Source: Icerya purchasi (Eukaryota; Arthropoda; Insecta; Hemiptera; Monophlebidae). From it: a DNA stretch of 64,000 bases. The stretch is from NCBI GenBank assembly GCA_039619475.1, contig CM077116.1, forward strand, positions 100,175,164 to 100,239,163, written 5' to 3'. Every line of letters begins with the position of its first letter. Within the stretch, counting starts at the first letter, position 1. Of this stretch, positions 54,483 to 64,000 are shown one piece after another. The translations under genes were made by a program, and so were the position numbers. Under the pieces are notes generated by a model. It was not told the origin of the DNA. It ran no database searches and saw only the letters and a list, made by a program, of their open reading frames with translations.

Positions 54483-55196
54483 CAGCTCAGTGAACCTGGC
54501 CCCCCTTAAATATTTTTTTTTCGATTAATTAATTTTTTCCTTTCTTAATCGATTGTTCGTCGTTTGTTCTTCATTGTTCGACCATTAAAATTATGTGTTC
54601 GTTCGTTGTTTATTTATTATTTATTAAACAATTATTTGTCATTAGGTTAGCCCCCCTTACTGAAATGTTTACTTTTTACTTCCTTAATTGATAGATTTTA
54701 ACGAATTATTGATTGTTCGTTCATTATTAGCAATTGTTGGATCATAAATATTTCACATTTATTAATTATTTAATATTTTTCATTAATTAAAGTACGGATC
54801 CCACCTTTCTTTATTGCACATGCGCACACGAATCCTGTTGTAATACAGCCTTAGTTGTTTATACGTCACCATGAATAACTTGGTACCTCTACCCTCCATG
54901 AAAAGTATTAAATAATTAGTAAATGTGAAATATTTATGATCCAACAATTGCTAATAATGAACGAACAATCAATAATTCGTTAAAATCCATCAATTAAGGA
55001 GGTAAAAAGTAAAAATCTGAGTAAGGGGGGCTAAACTAATGACAAATAATTGTTTAATAAATAATAAATAAACCACGAACGAACAAATAATTTTAATGGT
55101 CGAACAATGAAGAACAAACGACGAACAATCGATTAAGAAAGAAAAAATTAATTAACTGAAAAAAAATAATTTTAGGGGGGCCAGGTTTACTGAGCT
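54483..55196. mobile_element. Fold-back (palindromic) hAT-type element, 714 bp, nested in mariner 2
   Basis: Flanked by a perfect 8-bp duplication TAATTATA (54475-54482 and 55197-55204). Ends CAGCTCAGTGAACCTGGCCC and, on the reverse strand, AGCTCAGTAAACCTGGCCCC are inverted. The pairing continues for about 300 bp per arm with few mismatches, leaving a loop of about 90 bp (about 54796-54885). An 8-bp duplication with a CAG-type end fits hAT. Non-coding. Confidence 0.88.
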
Positions 55197-55500
55197 TAAT
55201 TATACACCATCAGTGAAATTTTTTTGCAACTAAAACGTTTTGAGGACAAACGACATTGTTTAATGTGAAGCCAGTACGACTTCACCAGCGCAAGTTTGAA
55301 TTTGGTAATAAAAAGTTGGCAACACTACGCACATGGTTGACGACCACAAATTGCACAGAATATAAAATTTTGACTGTGTGCGTGCAGCTTTCGTCAAAAT
55401 GCCGTAGCTAATTTTGGTAAAAAATATTATGTCAAAAAAAAGTAATTTTTATTGCCTGAAACGAAAAAAACTTCGCGCGATAAGTTTTCACTTTACAAAA

Positions 55501-56588
55501 TTAAAAAATTTTACGGGATGTAGGGTCTTTTTCAAAATACCTACCATCACCTGCAATACATTTATCCCACCTTTCTTCCTATTTTTTGAATGTTTTCGCG
55601 AAATTCTCTTCAGGGAGTGATTTGAAGAACGTCTCATGCAGGAATTCTGGACTCTAATTGTTGTTTTGAACTGAACACATTTGAGATACATTTTTAGTGA
55701 TGGAAATAGCCAAAAATCGCTTCCAGATCGGGGGGGGGGGGTGAAAGATGTGGCATCAGTTCAATGTTGTTTTTTTTTTTAGATGAATGGATGCGCGGGC
55801 GGAGTGTGCGGATGAGCGTTGTCGTGATGCAACACCTACGAGTATTTTAATTCTAGGTGTTTCTGATGCATCTTTTTTGCAGTTCTCTTAGCACGTTTGT
55901 ATAATAACCAGAATCATTAGTTTGACCTTTAGGAACTGCATGACAATAAATCAACCCGTGACAATCAAAGAAACTTTCAACATAACTTTTTCTGCTGATT
56001 TCGCACCCAAACTTCTTTCGGAGCTGCAGAATCGGCGTCTTTCCACGGGGACGATTCTGTTTTAGTGGACGGGTCGTACAAGTAGGCCCGCGTTTCATCT
56101 CCTGTAAATGATAGGTAATATTTATCATTCGCAATTTTGGATTTCCATTTTTATCAAGTGGCGGTACAATTATTCAGCTGCTCTCGTGTAAGATGGTGAG
56201 GCACCCATAACGAGCACACACGACTCAGCTTCTGTTTTTTCGTTATAATTGTGCGTACAGTATTTGTGCTCTTAATATCCATTATTGCTGCAATTTTTCG
56301 AACAGAAAGTTTACGATCTTTATTGAGAATAGTCTATCTTATTGATGCTCACTTCAATAGATCAAGTGAGACGGGTCTTCCTCCGTACGGTATTAAGTCG
56401 CCCGATTTTCGTCCGGCCTTGAACTGGCGATGCCAATCAAAAATGACTCTTTTGGATAATGTCAACCTTTGCCATGCGCTTCTTTCATTAACTCGTATGT
56501 TTTTGTCGCATTCTTCTTCAAATAGGAAACAAAAACGAATCGATCCGTGCTGCAATCGCTTATGCGACGCATTATCAACCACACTCAT
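55501..56588 (-). pseudogene. mariner 2 transposase, degraded
   Basis: Read from 56588 down: KNIRVNERSAWQRLTLSKRV then FDWHRQFKAGRKSGDLIPYG GRP (helix-turn-helix end and linker). SFTGDETRAYLYDPSTK follows, with the first catalytic Asp (56097-56099; W of DETW changed to R), then FFDCHGLIYCHAVPKGQT and YYTNVLRELQKR. HHDNAHPHT carries the second Asp (55821-55823) and SDFWLFPSLKMYLK the third (55716-55718). Exactly 34 codons separate the last two Asp codons, but two stop codons lie between them. The C-terminus reads RWDKCIAGDGRYFEKDP and stops at 55501-55503. Other frame shifts occur upstream of 56.0 kb. Inactive. Confidence 0.88.
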
Positions 56589-56785
56589 GCTTCTAACTAG
56601 TGAACTACTTCCGGCGAAAAAACCGAACTCACGTTACATAAACTCGAATAACTCAATAACTATTGAACACTGCGGTTTGACATTTTAGATCTGATTACAC
56701 TTCAGCCTACCATGGTTGCCAAACTCGTACGCAGTGTTGCCTCGGCGTTTAAAAATTAGTGCAAATTGTTTTTGAACGCCCTATG

Positions 56786-56978
56786 TATATTCTGAACGGT
56801 TAGGGTAATCAGTTATCTTAAAGTTACAAATTGTTTTAAAGAGAATTGTAATTGTAATTTATGTTTCAAATTTGAAGTTTGTAAGTCAAACCGTTCGTGA
56901 GTTATTGATCTTTATGTGATATTTTTGTCGTTTCTGAACCATCTTATTAGGATTACGTACATTATATGTGTACGGAAT
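56786..56978 (-). repeat. Right arm of the composite, outer part
   Basis: Pairs with 51090 to about 51285 of the left arm. Separated from the inner right arm by mariner 2. Confidence 0.85.
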
Positions 56979-57284
56979 CGAAAAAACAGAAGGTAAAAAC
57001 TTCTGCAAAATAATTGATCAACATTCTAAAGTGAACAGTGCAAGTGATTCGTGTTAACTCAAAAATAAATATGTCCGCTCTTGCAAAGGTAAAAAGTACA
57101 TAAACCCATTAAATAATAAAAAATCCGTTATAAAAGAACTAGCGAAAAAATCCATAATGCTTCTGACATACGTAAATGCTGTCGTGAAAATGTCATACTT
57201 TTTAGGGCAATAGAAGTGCTTTCAAATGCTTATGACGTTAATGTCAGTAAAATATAATGCAAAGCCACATTCTACCCCCTGATT

Positions 57285-57710
57285 TCGCTATTGTCTGTTC
57301 TTGTCAGTCTGCTAGAAAGGCTAATTATTATCAGATTAAAATAATTGAAAGAAAACAGAACTACAAACACATAGAGCGGTAGAAATAACGGAAGGAAGAA
57401 TATAAAGCAAAAAATACAACAAAATGCTATTTGTAGACATTGCAAATGCATCTGATGAAATTTGACATAAACGCTTATTGTGTAAAATTAAATTGAATGT
57501 TCCTACAATTCCAGGTCAAGTCTAATGATAAACTCTTTCTTATATGCACTTTATATAGCTGATATTTCGATAAATAAAAATGCATAAATACATTTGCAGA
57601 TGATGCGATGATAATTGCTTCGGATAAAGACGCTGATATTTGCAACTGCAGCTTTACAGAAAAATGCAGAATCTATATTTCGGTGGTCACAAACGCAAGA
57701 TTTGTAAAGA
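57285..57710 (+). pseudogene. LINE-G: Jockey-type reverse transcriptase remnant
   Basis: Blocks in order: ISLLSVLVSLLERLIIIRLK (about 57.28-57.34 kb, the YRPISLLPxLSKLLExxI block), MLFVDIANASDEI then HKRLLCKIKLNVP (about 57.43-57.50 kb, the palm block with first Asp, FLDxxxAFDxVWHxGLLxKL), and FADDAMIIASDKDAD (about 57.60-57.64 kb, YADD with Y changed to F). These are typical of the Jockey clade. Large internal deletions separate them, the GxPQGS box is missing, and the ends are not visible. Confidence 0.75.
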
Positions 57711-57958
57711 AATCCTAGTAAGTACGTACATGTTTTTCTCGAGCATAAAAAACGATAATAATCAAACAGGTAGTAAAACATAGTACCGAAAAGTAACGAA
57801 AACACATAATCCTTAGAGACCCCTTATTTAAAAACAAAGAAAATAATTACACCAAAAAATTAAAAAACCATGCTGGCTTATAAGTTACTTGTATTTTTTT
57901 TTTCACCATTTAAAATTTTCATCAATTTAAATTTAATTTTAATATTTACGTTTACCAT
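57711..57958. other. Short unassigned interval
   Basis: Lies between the LINE-G remnant and the poly(A) of LINE-F. No motif. Confidence 0.4.
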
Positions 57959-58170
57959 TTTTTTTTTTTTTTTTTTTTTTTGAAAAATATGTATTTATTG
58001 TTTTTTACATACAAAAGTTTCATCAAGCTAAAACGCTTGTCGACGAATTATCCTGAACACTTTACCATCTTAAATTAACTTATACATATACATAATCGTG
58101 TAATATTTACTAGTCTTAATCTATCTATTTTACTTATCAATAATTAATAATCTATTTCTATCTTCTATAT

Positions 58171-59850
58171 TCAAATCAACTTGTATTCTGTGTTTATTCT
58201 TTCCTCCAATTCAATTTTCTTTTCTGCTGATATGTACTCCCATATCTTCAGTAATAAGTACATTCCTCTTATGCTCATTACGTTTTCTTTTTTAATTATT
58301 TCACTATCGGTTTTTCCTTTATGATTTCCTATTAATTTCAAGCATTTAATTTGCAGTTTATTTATTTTCCCCAAGTATGCTTTTCTCGCCGTTCCCCATT
58401 CCTGAATTCCATATCTGATCCTCGACTCTACTAGCGCATAATAAACTACTTTTAATGTTTCATTTGTTGCACATTTTTTTAATGTATATAAAGCTGGTAA
58501 AACTGCTCTATTTTCTTTGCAATCTATTCCATATGTATGTCCCATCTTAAGTGTTGGTCCAACATTACTCCCAAATATTTATACTGCGTTACTATGTCTA
58601 ACTTTTGGCAGTTTTTTATTTCGCATTCGCGTCTTTCCCCCATTGAATGTACACATTCATTTGAGTGCATTATTATATTTGGACAATACAAATCAGAGCT
58701 GTCTCTTTTTTTCCGCAGTACTATTGCTTTAGTCTTTTTTACATTTATTCTTAGACTTTTATCGTGTACCCATTTACTTATTGTTATTAGATCTTTTGGC
58801 ATCTTTATTTCTGCCTCTTTAACATCTTTATGTGACGTAACTATTGCTATATCATCCGCGTACGAGACTACCTCACTGTAACTTAATTCCTTATATAAAC
58901 TATTTGTATATATAATAAACAGTATTGGCGCTAAGTTGCTACCCTGCGGTACTCCTACATCCATCTCCTCTTTTTCACTTTGCACATTTAAAATATTTAC
59001 GCATGTTTTCCATTGTGTTAAATAACTTTGAAATCATTTTTTCAAACTATTCGTTATTCCTATCTGCTCTAATGTGTTTATGATTATTGTATGATCAACC
59101 CCGTTACAAATGCTCTACTAAGATCTATGAACGTTATCAACACCTTCTTTCCCTCTTCAAAGCTATCTCTTATTTTTTTCGGTAAGCTCACCGATTACTT
59201 TCGATGTTGATTTTCCTTTTTGAAATCCCTATTGTGTTTTGTCAATTATCCTATTTTCTTGTAGGTACTTCGTTAGATTATTTGCTACGTACTTTTCTAA
59301 TATTGTTGCAATTACATTGCTTACAGCAATTGGCCTATAGTTTTCATATTCACTGTGTTTTCCTTTTTTATATTTTTAACCCATTTGGTATTTTCCCTTC
59401 TTTTAACGTTTGATTAATTAGCTTAGTAATTTCCTTCACTATATATATTTTTACTGTTTTTATATCTTTTATTCTTATTCCATCGATTCCGGTGGCCTTT
59501 GTTTCCTTTAATCCATCGATTATTTTCCCCACCTGTTCTACGTTTGCTTTAGGTAAGTACATGTTTACTTTTACTTCATATTCTTCTCTTTTTTCTAATA
59601 GCACTTTATTACATTTATGTTTTAGTTTTTTTATGCCATTTTTAAATTTTTTACTGAATTTGTCTGCAATTTCTCTTGCTTCTTGTTCCTTGACAAAGTA
59701 TTTATTTATGATTTCATCTACTCCTAGGCTCTTTTGTTTTCCTATAATCTGGTTTATATTTAACCAAGTTTTCCTGATATCCCCCTGTGCCACTTTAAAA
59801 CTTATCCCGACAAACGTGTCTTTTTGCCGTTTTATTTCTGCATTCACTTG
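58171..59850 (-). pseudogene. LINE-F reverse transcriptase, YADD intact
   Basis: The piece 59368-59847 holds LKETKATGIDGIRIKDIK (fingers) and continues as YRPIAVSNVIATILEKYVAN (about 59.29-59.35 kb). The GFQKGKSTS and DHTIINTLEQIGI region (59.06-59.23 kb) has frame shifts around the first palm Asp. 58524-58985 holds VGVPQGSNLAPILFIIYTNS, VVSYADDIAIVTSH (both Asp residues, about 58.85-58.89 kb) and YKYLGVMLDQHLRWDIH. 58171-58545 holds the thumb VVYYALVESRIRYGIQEWG and the C-terminus. No RNase H or Cys/His module follows. Confidence 0.88.
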
Positions 59851-60202
59851 GTTTCTGAATTTATTGTATTTTCTTCTTAACTCGATATTTCGATTATTCT
59901 TTTTTGTACAGTTTGTCTCTTTTTTTTTATCATTTCAATTATTTTTTGCGTCATTCATTCTTTCTTCCTTTGTATTTTTCCTTCTCCTGACGTATTTTTT
60001 GTTTGCTTACATTCTTTATATACTTTTTCAAATTTTTCTTTTATGCTTTCGTATAAATTTTCAGCATCCAATTTATCTGATTTCCCTTCCCTCTTTATGA
60101 GACTTAGTTCGTTTTTCACTTTATTTTTCATTAAAAAACTTCTGTTTAATTCCATTTGTTTTCCTCCGGTTTTTCCCATCTCCATTTTTACTGTACACAC
60201 TA

Positions 60203-60860
60203 TCATGTGTTGTGATCTGCTATTTTAATATCTGTATTATAATATTCGAAGTCGATGTTTCTTTTCTTCTTTTTAGTGTATATATGGTCGATTTTGGTTT
60301 GTGTGAACCTGTTTTCCCTCCATTCTTCTCTTGTGTATCCTTCTAAATTGCTTTCATAACCCATTCCTGCCATTGTGTTCATGTATTTTGTTGCTGTTGA
60401 GTTGTGTTTTCCAGTATTTATATTTATGTCTCCTATATATATATATAGTAGAACAGTTTTCCATGTATTTTTTGTCAATCTTCTTTATTTCTTTAATGTA
60501 TTTGTTTGCTTTTCCTGATGGTGATCTGTGTAATACCCATAGAAATAGTTTTTCCTCATACCAAGTTATTTCAATTATTACACATTCCGCATTTTCCATA
60601 TTTTTGTTTTTAATTTGAGTTTGTATTTTTTTGTCCCCCTTTATGTATATCACAATCCCATGTTTTACTCCTTCTGCATTTAAATTGTGACATTTCTTAT
60701 AACCTTCTAAATTATATAAATTTATTTCGTCCTTTTTTATATTTACCTTCCCTAAAATTAATATATCATATTCTTGTCTTGCCTCTAATATCTCTACTTC
60801 CTCCCAGTTTTTCCTCATTGATCTAATGTTTATGTGTGCTATATTTAATTTTTTAATCAT
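60203..60860 (-). pseudogene. LINE-F AP-endonuclease domain
   Basis: It starts MIKKLNIAHINIRSMRKNWE (Asn block). DILILGKVNIKKDEINLYNL has the catalytic Glu of the usual L-x-E-T/V block read as Gly-Lys. After a frame shift come GDININTGKHNSTATKYMN (GDFN block) and ENRFTQTKIDHIYTKKK (T-x-IDxI block). IKIADHNT is the final DH block. The 60354-60860 and 60203-60478 pieces overlap in different frames. The Met at 60860 is probably the true ORF2 start. Confidence 0.8.
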
Positions 60861-61500
60861 TTTTTTTTTTTTTATTTTATTTATTTATTTAACCTCTTTT
60901 TTTCTTTTTTCCTAAGCTTATCCTATTTATATTTCTTCCTTCCTTTCCTTGGCTCCCTTTTCCCCTTTATCTGTTTGTTTTAAAATTGCTAGTTTTTAAC
61001 ACACCAAGACTGAAAACAAGAAATTAAAAACATTTTTAAACGGATAGTTTACATTACGATATCAACGTAACTTAAAACATACCTTGGAGGCCTGCAGTGC
61101 GCATCTTATCTATTTCACCTGCCTCCTCATCGTTGTTTCTTTGCATATCTCTTATCACATCTACTTCTCTCTCTTATACTTACTCCTTCGTTCGCCTACT
61201 GTCTATTTTTCGCTTCCCACTTGTCTTTTTTCCTTTTCTCTCCCCTAAGCTGTTCACACTGCCTCCACCCCGCCATCGCACCCCTTTACATCAAACCACC
61301 ATACACCACCAACCCGAAACACGCACACCATAACCAAAAACCACTCGCAAACCCAAAACACACACACATATATACAACACACCACCCGCAACTATTCCTA
61401 GAACCACATCTGCACACACTTTCTCTCGCGCACACATATGCACACCTGCTACGTAAATTCCTAGTATCCCAATAACACACGCGCACCAAGCACCATATTA
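60861..61500 (-). other. Upstream part of LINE-F (possible ORF1 end) and a G-poor tract
   Basis: The reverse strand between 61.07 and 61.19 kb reads REVDVIRDMQRNNDEEAGEI and DKMRTAGLQG, a charged stretch that could be the end of a LINE ORF1; this is a guess from position. Above it, 61.26-61.48 kb is almost free of G on the forward strand and rich in CA (ACACAC, CCACC), unlike its AT-rich surroundings. It might be the 5' untranslated region of LINE-F. Confidence 0.35.
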
Positions 61501-63239
61501 CACTTGCGTTTTGTTACTATACAAGAAAACATGTAGAATTAAAATAAATCTTGAACACCTTATTATTACTTTTTCAATCATTTTGTACTTTACGAAGACA
61601 ATAGTGATAACCGAGTTGGCTATAAGAAGTACGCCGATCCTGAAGCTCTATTTGTAGATTCGTAAAATAACAACCATGCGCTATAGACGTATCAGAGTAA
61701 ATTAAACCAAAAAGAGGTCCGCCATTAGTAGGAACTGTTCAAACAATTACGACCTTTACGTATCGATACTGTAGAAACGGATGAAGTTATGAGACAGCCC
61801 CAAACAGCGTTGCCAAAGATCACGCGCATTTAAAAGCCAGAAAGACAAACTAAAAAATTCAAAATAAGAATAATTAAAATGAAATTGTTAATTTTTTGAT
61901 TACGGTAATGAAGTGTTCATTTTTTTTTCAGTTATTGATTTTATGCGATGTTTTACTGCGCAATCGGGGAAAGATATTTTGAAATTTAAAAAAATTGTAG
62001 ATGACAAGTAAATTTTACAGATTCAAAAAGAATAAAACTTCAAAATCAATTGTTTTTTCATAAACCGTATTCTTTTCATCCGGTTACATACGTTAAAAAA
62101 AAAACTGCCTAAAAAAAAAACAAATATCGTACCAAATGGAATTATAAGCAGTAAACAAATTGTGTATATCATTTTACATAGATTAAATTAAAAAATGTTA
62201 TGTCACACAAAAACTCGCATCGTTATGTCATAATTAATATTCCTAGTTGAAAAACCCATATGAATCAATTAACCAGTATGATGGGTAACGTATGTAGTTG
62301 TAATTTAACCGCAGTAAACGTACGAATTTACCCACTTTCGAGTGTCTATGTGTATAAAGGTTAATTTAAAATGTTAACGTGTTCTATTTACAATTAAAAT
62401 TTATTTCTACGATTTCGAAATAAATTTAAATTTGCATTTTGGATCGTTCACTTTATTGACCCCAATTTACGTATTAATTTTCTTCATCAATGTTTGATAA
62501 CTCAAGTTCAAGATTATTAATCAATTGATTTTATAAGAAATTTCTTTTTCTCAACGAGTACATTTTTCTGACATATTTCATTGTTTTTCTATGTTTGAAT
62601 TTACGAGCCAGTTAATGTGTAAAAAAAGAACAAAATAAAAAAAAAAAAAAATCGAATGTAAATGATCATCGATCTGTACTTTATATATTTTCGGTAATAC
62701 TAGTACAGATTTAGGTCGTGAAAATTTACATATATATATATATATATGCCAGTTTTTGATCTAAACAGTGGGATTCATTTTTTTTCCATTATAAGTCGGA
62801 TCAAAAAAATTACATTTTGTAAAACTTTATTAACCAACGAAATAAAAACTTTAGTGAAATGGAAGATTACTGTCTACATACCAGATCAGTGGTATAGTTA
62901 GATGTTATTATTGAGAGGAGCAGTTTAAATATATCTAAAAAAAGATGTTTATTCCGCGATTAAAATAGTTGAACAACAATTAGTTAATTATCAAAATATC
63001 GGATTAACGGGAAAATTTTATTTCTTCCCAAGATATTTCTTTAAATTCCTCGTTACGACTACACTACTAACTAAAACTGGTAGATATAAAGAAATTACCA
63101 AAAAAAAGGTAGATAGATAATTAAAATTTAACTTTTTAATTAAAAACAAAAAAAACAGAAGATTTTTTCAGTGCCTTTTTTTTTGTAAAAAAATTAATAG
63201 TAACACTGTTGCAGTTTATTTTATCGAAAGAAAAATTTT
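61501..63239. other. AT-rich interval, no recognisable gene
   Basis: No ORF with a motif. A TA run lies at about 62731-62748. Confidence 0.5.
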
Positions 63240-63630
63240 CAGTGTACGGCGTAGGAAACCCTCTCCCCATTAGAACTAATATAGTTTTTATAAATACACA
63301 AAAATTTGAAAAAAATCAAAACTTTAAAATAAATATTGATGATTTTTTAGGGTGTTCTTACATTAAACAAAAAAGAAAAATATGCTCCCTATTTTTAAAT
63401 ACTTCATTAATATCTCATGCAAAATTTTTTATTACGACTATAATCAATAACATATGTAATTTTTATTATTGTTTATACGGGGTAATTCATTTATGTAAAT
63501 TATTAATACATAAATCAAAATGATGAAAATTATTAATAGTATGAATATTAGTGAAAATGTATTATTATTTGTATAATAAATATGCAAAAAAAAATGTTCA
63601 CCTCCCCCCTCCCATTCCCTTCAAAACTTT
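63240..63630 (+). mobile_element. hAT-type MITE family 1, copy 3
   Basis: Same order of blocks as 41658-42061: ATACACAAAAATTTGAAAAA, GATGATTTTTTAGGGTGTTC, ATGCAAAATTTTTTATTA, AATCAATAACATATGTAATT and ATTAATAGTATGAATATTAG, ending in a C-rich CCTCCCCCCTCCC patch. The left end reads CAGTGTACGGCG and is eroded; the right end is not sharp. Flanking duplication not seen. Confidence 0.75.
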
Positions 63631-64000
63631 TCGGTTTGAGATCTCCTAAATTTGACAATTTTGTGTTCTTTTTTTCCTCCAAAAATCGGTTTTGTGATTA
63701 TAATTTGATGTATTCGCGATAATTATATACATAAATTATGTATGTTTAATTTTGTATTATTTACAATTTTTCCAATTTTTGAATAAAATATTTTTTGTAC
63801 ATTTTCGATTTATCGTGTCGATTTTTCTTTATAGAAAAACAAAAAAACCTTAACATTTTCAGAAATAGAAAGGCTATATTTGGTAAATTTAAAATTAACG
63901 CGTACGAGTTAATTTTTTTCCGGTAGAATGCATCAAAGTTAAAACCCCCTTTAAGTGTTAACATCTTTCGTTAACACACAATATTTAGTGCAATCGGTTA
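63631..64000. other. AT-rich window end, nothing recognised
   Basis: Short ORFs only, no motif. Confidence 0.45.

Larger units (their letters stand above)
54383..56785 (-). mobile_element. mariner-type element 2 (DD34D) with nested fold-back element
   Basis: Ends CATAAGGCATTCAAAAACAA (left) and, on the reverse strand, CATAGGGCGTTCAAAAACAA (right) stay matched for about 70 bp, including TTGCACTAATTTTT and CGCCGA(A/G)GCAACACTGC. Each is next to TA (54381-54382 and 56786-56787). Without the nested 714-bp insertion and its duplicated octamer the element is about 1.68 kb. The transposase lies on the reverse strand. Its TIRs are unrelated to those of the mariner at 1.1 kb, so this is a different lineage. 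The left arm of the composite shows the unoccupied site. Confidence 0.88.
51090..56978. mobile_element. Unclassified composite with long inverted arms (about 5.9 kb)
   Basis: The outer edges GATTTCGTACACATATAATG (51090 on) and, on the reverse strand, GATTCCGTACACATATAATG (ending at 56978) are inverted, and pairing continues inward for about 700 bp of the left arm. The right arm is longer: it holds an extra segment of about 490 bp (about 53705-54190) and a mariner insertion (54383-56785). The core between the arms (51786-53394) has no recognised gene. Similarity is roughly four bases in five by eye. It may be a DNA transposon with long terminal inverted repeats, or two inverted copies of a 1.2-kb repeat. 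No target-site duplication was found. Confidence 0.6.
57959..60860 (-). mobile_element. LINE-F: CR1/Jockey-like LINE with endonuclease and RT
   Basis: On the reverse strand an AP-endonuclease (60860 to about 60203), a linker (60206-59860) and an RT (59847-58171) are followed by a 3' untranslated region and poly(A) (T-run about 57960-57981). No RNase H is present. RT boxes are intact but frame shifts and a few stops occur. ORF1 may lie upstream (61.06-61.25 kb). The 3' untranslated region includes TCATCAAGCTAAAACGCTTG, which recurs at 53.97 kb. Clade placement beyond 'EN plus RT without RNase H' is uncertain. Confidence 0.85.

Noticed and set aside
1..64000. CRISPR array, bacterial operons, rRNA
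   Set aside because: No regularly spaced repeats, no ribosome-binding-site-led gene clusters and no rRNA sequence; the content is eukaryotic TE DNA.

Overview
This is a stretch of an AT-rich arthropod (most likely insect) nuclear genome. The reasons are its repeat content (mariner, piggyBac and hAT transposons, I-clade and Jockey/CR1-like LINEs, a Penelope-like element, a Gypsy-type LTR element, a tRNA-derived SINE), a eukaryotic tRNA gene with internal A/B boxes, and no bacterial-type gene packing. I see no host protein-coding gene. The only probably functional gene is a tRNA-Gln(CTG) at about 47.75 kb. Everything else recognisable is a transposable element (TE), mostly 5'-truncated, frameshifted or interrupted by other TEs.

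Layout: 1.1-2.3 kb, mariner with 31-bp terminal inverted repeats (TIRs). 4.4-9.6 kb, a nearly full-length I-clade LINE ('LINE-A': gag-like ORF1, endonuclease (EN), reverse transcriptase (RT), RNase H), split by a tRNA-derived SINE. 9.8-12.5 kb, two 3' ends of a second I-clade family ('LINE-B'). 15.1-17.4 kb, a reverse-strand Gypsy relic cut inside its RNase H by a hAT-type MITE with a perfect 8-bp target-site duplication (TSD). 17.7-19.4 kb, a LINE tail and a piggyBac relic. 20.4-24.6 kb, a decayed reverse-strand LINE-B with a 1-kb palindrome inserted in its EN domain. 24.7-32.4 kb, a hAT MITE and five LINE fragments from four families, one with a perfect 13-bp TSD. 35.5-36.1 kb, a young-looking 5'-truncated Penelope-like element. 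36.6-40.4 kb, the best LINE-B copy. 41.6-44.4 kb, three hAT MITEs beside a hAT transposase relic. 51.1-57.0 kb, an unclassified composite with long inverted arms; its right arm carries a mariner, which carries a fold-back element. 57.3-61.5 kb, two more LINEs. The remaining intervals are AT-rich DNA with no recognisable gene.

How the parts relate: the window records nested insertion rather than a pathway. LINE-A and LINE-B recur several times in both orientations, and the non-autonomous hAT elements would have depended on transposase made elsewhere. The items I would look at first are the 51-57 kb inverted-arm composite, the Penelope-like element with its hammerhead-like motif, and the Gypsy/hAT nesting. 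All calls come from reading the sequence by eye; family names rest on recognised motifs, not on database searches.
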